Below are positions 62,573-64,000 of a DNA stretch of 64,000 nucleotides, one piece after another (the stretch's first letter is position 1; each line of letters starts with the position of its first letter). Position numbers and translations under genes: made by a program. The DNA is from an uncultured Polaribacter sp. (GTDB lineage: Bacteria > Bacteroidota > Bacteroidia > Flavobacteriales > Flavobacteriaceae): assembly GCA_943787375.1 (NCBI GenBank), contig CALSME010000002.1, positions 310,001-374,000 of the forward strand, written 5' to 3'. The notes under the pieces are model-generated. The model had not been told where the DNA came from and did not search any database. It was given only the letters and a program-made list of their open reading frames with translations.

Positions 62573-64000
62573 ATGCAATACAATCATAAAGAGATCGAAG
62601 AGAATTGGCAAAAATTTTGGGCAGACAACCAAACATTTAAAGCTACAAATCCTGCCCAGAGCTCTGACAAAGGGGATGCTGATAAACCTAAATACTATGT
62701 ATTAGACATGTTTCCGTATCCTTCTGGAGCAGGCTTGCATGTTGGACATCCTTTAGGATATATTGCAAGTGATATTTATGCGCGTTACAAGCGGCATAAA
62801 GGGTTCAATGTATTGCATCCCCAAGGATATGATTCTTTTGGTTTGCCAGCAGAACAATATGCGATTCAAACAGGGCAGCACCCTGCAAAAACTACCGAAG
62901 CAAACATTACAACCTACCGAAAACAACTAGATAAAATTGGCTTTTCATTTGATTGGTCTCGAGAAGTAAGAACTTCAGATCCGGCATATTACAAATGGAC
63001 GCAATGGATTTTTATTCAACTTTTTAATTCGTGGTACAACAAAGACACCGATAAAGCAGAAGACATTGCTACGTTGATTTCCATCTTTAAAAAGGAAGGA
63101 AACGCAACCGTAAATGCTGTTGCAGATGCAGAAATCAAACCTTTTTCTTCGGAAGCATGGAAGGCATTTTCAAAGACGGAGCAAGAAGCGATCTTATTGC
63201 AATACCGATTGACCTATTTATCAGATACCGAAGTAAACTGGTGCCCAGTATTGGGAACGGTCTTGGCAAATGATGAAATTGTAAATGGTGTTTCAGAAAG
63301 AGGTGGACACCCAGTTGTTCGAAAAAAAATGACCCAATGGTCTATGCGAATTTCTGCCTATGCACAACGTTTGTTAGACGGTTTAGAAAAAATAGATTGG
63401 CCACAACCCTTAAAGGATTCTCAAACTAATTGGATTGGGCGCTCTCAAGGAGCCATGGTTTCTTTTGATGTGGAAGGAGGAACTTCTAAAAGAAGTACAG
63501 ATATTAAATTATCCTACAAAGAACTAGAAGCGTTAAAAGAATTGCGTTTGAATTTATCAAAAGCAGAAGGAATTCTTTGGGACGAATTAAAAAATAAAAA
63601 AGGAGCTGCAAAATTCAGAAAAAAATATACTATTGGTTCATTCTTAGTGGATTATGTGTGCTTGTCAAAAAATACTATTGTAGAATTTTCTGGCAAAGAA
63701 GATGAAGCAGCAAGAACCGCCTTTTTCGCAAAAGAAGGATTCAATGTACTGCGGATTACCAATGAAGAAGTAACCGAAAGTGTTTTGAAAGTGGTAGTTA
63801 AAATCAACAATGCATTGCAGTTTCCAACCGTTGTAAAAGTTGAAAAACCAATAGCAAACTCAAAAAGTGCGACCTATAAAATTGACGTTTTTACAACAAG
63901 ACCGGACACGATTTTTGGTGTTTCATTTATGACATTGGCACCAGAGCATCCGTTGGTTTCAAAGATTGTAACGGGCGCTCAAAAGAAGGCCGTAAATGCC
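62573..64000 (+). CDS. leuS: Leucyl-tRNA synthetase, N-terminal part (3' end outside window), with DUF559-like insertion
   Basis: 476 codons in view. The class I signature is HVGH (56-59); [11 protein letters not shown] and FSFDWSREV follow as expected. The CP1 editing domain opens at [17 protein letters not shown] (~286-302) and resumes at [15 protein letters not shown] (~432). Between them are ~130 extra residues resembling a DUF559/Vsr-like PD-(D/E)xK domain: [37 protein letters not shown] and [11 protein letters not shown], with acids D360 and E371, then [13 protein letters not shown]. It charges tRNA-Leu; the nuclease-like insert's role is unknown. Confidence 0.92.
   Translation, partial: MQYNHKEIEENWQKFWADNQTFKATNPAQSSDKGDADKPKYYVLDMFPYPSGAGLHVGHPLGYIASDIYARYKRHKGFNVLHPQGYDSFGLPAEQYAIQTGQHPAKTTEANITTYRKQLDKIGFSFDWSREVRTSDPAYYKWTQWIFIQLFNSWYNKDTDKAEDIATLISIFKKEGNATVNAVADAEIKPFSSEAWKAFSKTEQEAILLQYRLTYLSDTEVNWCPVLGTVLANDEIVNGVSERGGHPVVRKKMTQWSMRISAYAQRLLDGLEKIDWPQPLKDSQTNWIGRSQGAMVSFDVEGGTSKRSTDIKLSYKELEALKELRLNLSKAEGILWDELKNKKGAAKFRKKYTIGSFLVDYVCLSKNTIVEFSGKEDEAARTAFFAKEGFNVLRITNEEVTESVLKVVVKINNALQFPTVVKVEKPIANSKSATYKIDVFTTRPDTIFGVSFMTLAPEHPLVSKIVTGAQKKAVNA

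Overview
The window is a chromosomal segment of a low-GC member of the Bacteroidota, almost certainly a marine-type Flavobacteriaceae. The reasons are the house-keeping gene set and order (sufABCD, a Bacteroidota-type sdhCAB, the IPExxxVDY protein next to pyk, RNase H with a viroplasmin domain), the many secreted or lipid-anchored proteins, and the repeated promoter element TAnnTTTG. The genus cannot be fixed from the sequence alone. No rRNA, tRNA, CRISPR array or complete insertion sequence was seen.

Layout. 1-0.7 kb: end of a TonB-dependent receptor. 0.8-8 kb: Fe-S cluster assembly (sufS, then sufD-sufC-sufB-sufA on the minus strand), with a serine hydrolase and a four-helix-bundle gene interposed. 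8-12.4 kb: four-gene operon of likely surface lipoproteins with an MbnP-like protein and a di-haem peroxidase. 12.6-13.7 kb: thiL. 13.9-18.1 kb: three-gene accessory module (TPR/LytTR regulator, small secreted protein, coiled-coil/barrel protein) bracketed by an 18-bp inverted repeat. 18.4-22.7 kb: two hydrolases, brnQ and an aminopeptidase P. 23-28.3 kb: accessory region with a methyltransferase insertion and three tandem, nearly identical secreted genes whose 3' ends are hypervariable. 28.4-38.1 kb: thioredoxin-like protein, RhlE-type helicase, sortilin-like repeat protein, and sdhCAB, again interrupted by a four-helix-bundle gene. 38.4-47.7 kb: FG-GAP/UnbV protein, RNase H, purN, acpP-fabF-rnc, IPExxxVDY protein, pyk. 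47.7-56.7 kb: M28 peptidase, CBS protein, Bax-inhibitor protein, umuC-umuD, and a MocR-like regulator divergent from a TonB receptor. 56.9-64 kb: zinc-ribbon microprotein, rseP, SCO1, the feoA-feoB-small-Cys-protein operon, a DUF2911 protein, and the 5' part of leuS.

Most notable: (i) the 23.8-28.3 kb locus looks like the decayed, triplicated target array of a diversity-generating retroelement (DGR). Codon first and second positions vary while third positions hold, the 3' ends are conserved, a small MutS-domain-I-like ORF follows, and there is a stranded template-like 3' end, but no reverse transcriptase in the window. (ii) Two unrelated core operons (suf and sdh) each carry a four-helix-bundle gene bracketed by its own inverted repeat. 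(iii) leuS carries a DUF559-like nuclease domain inside its editing domain. (iv) The MocR-like regulator appears to lack its PLP lysine. (v) fabF contains two compensating single-base indels, probably sequence errors, which is a caution for other frameshift claims in this window.
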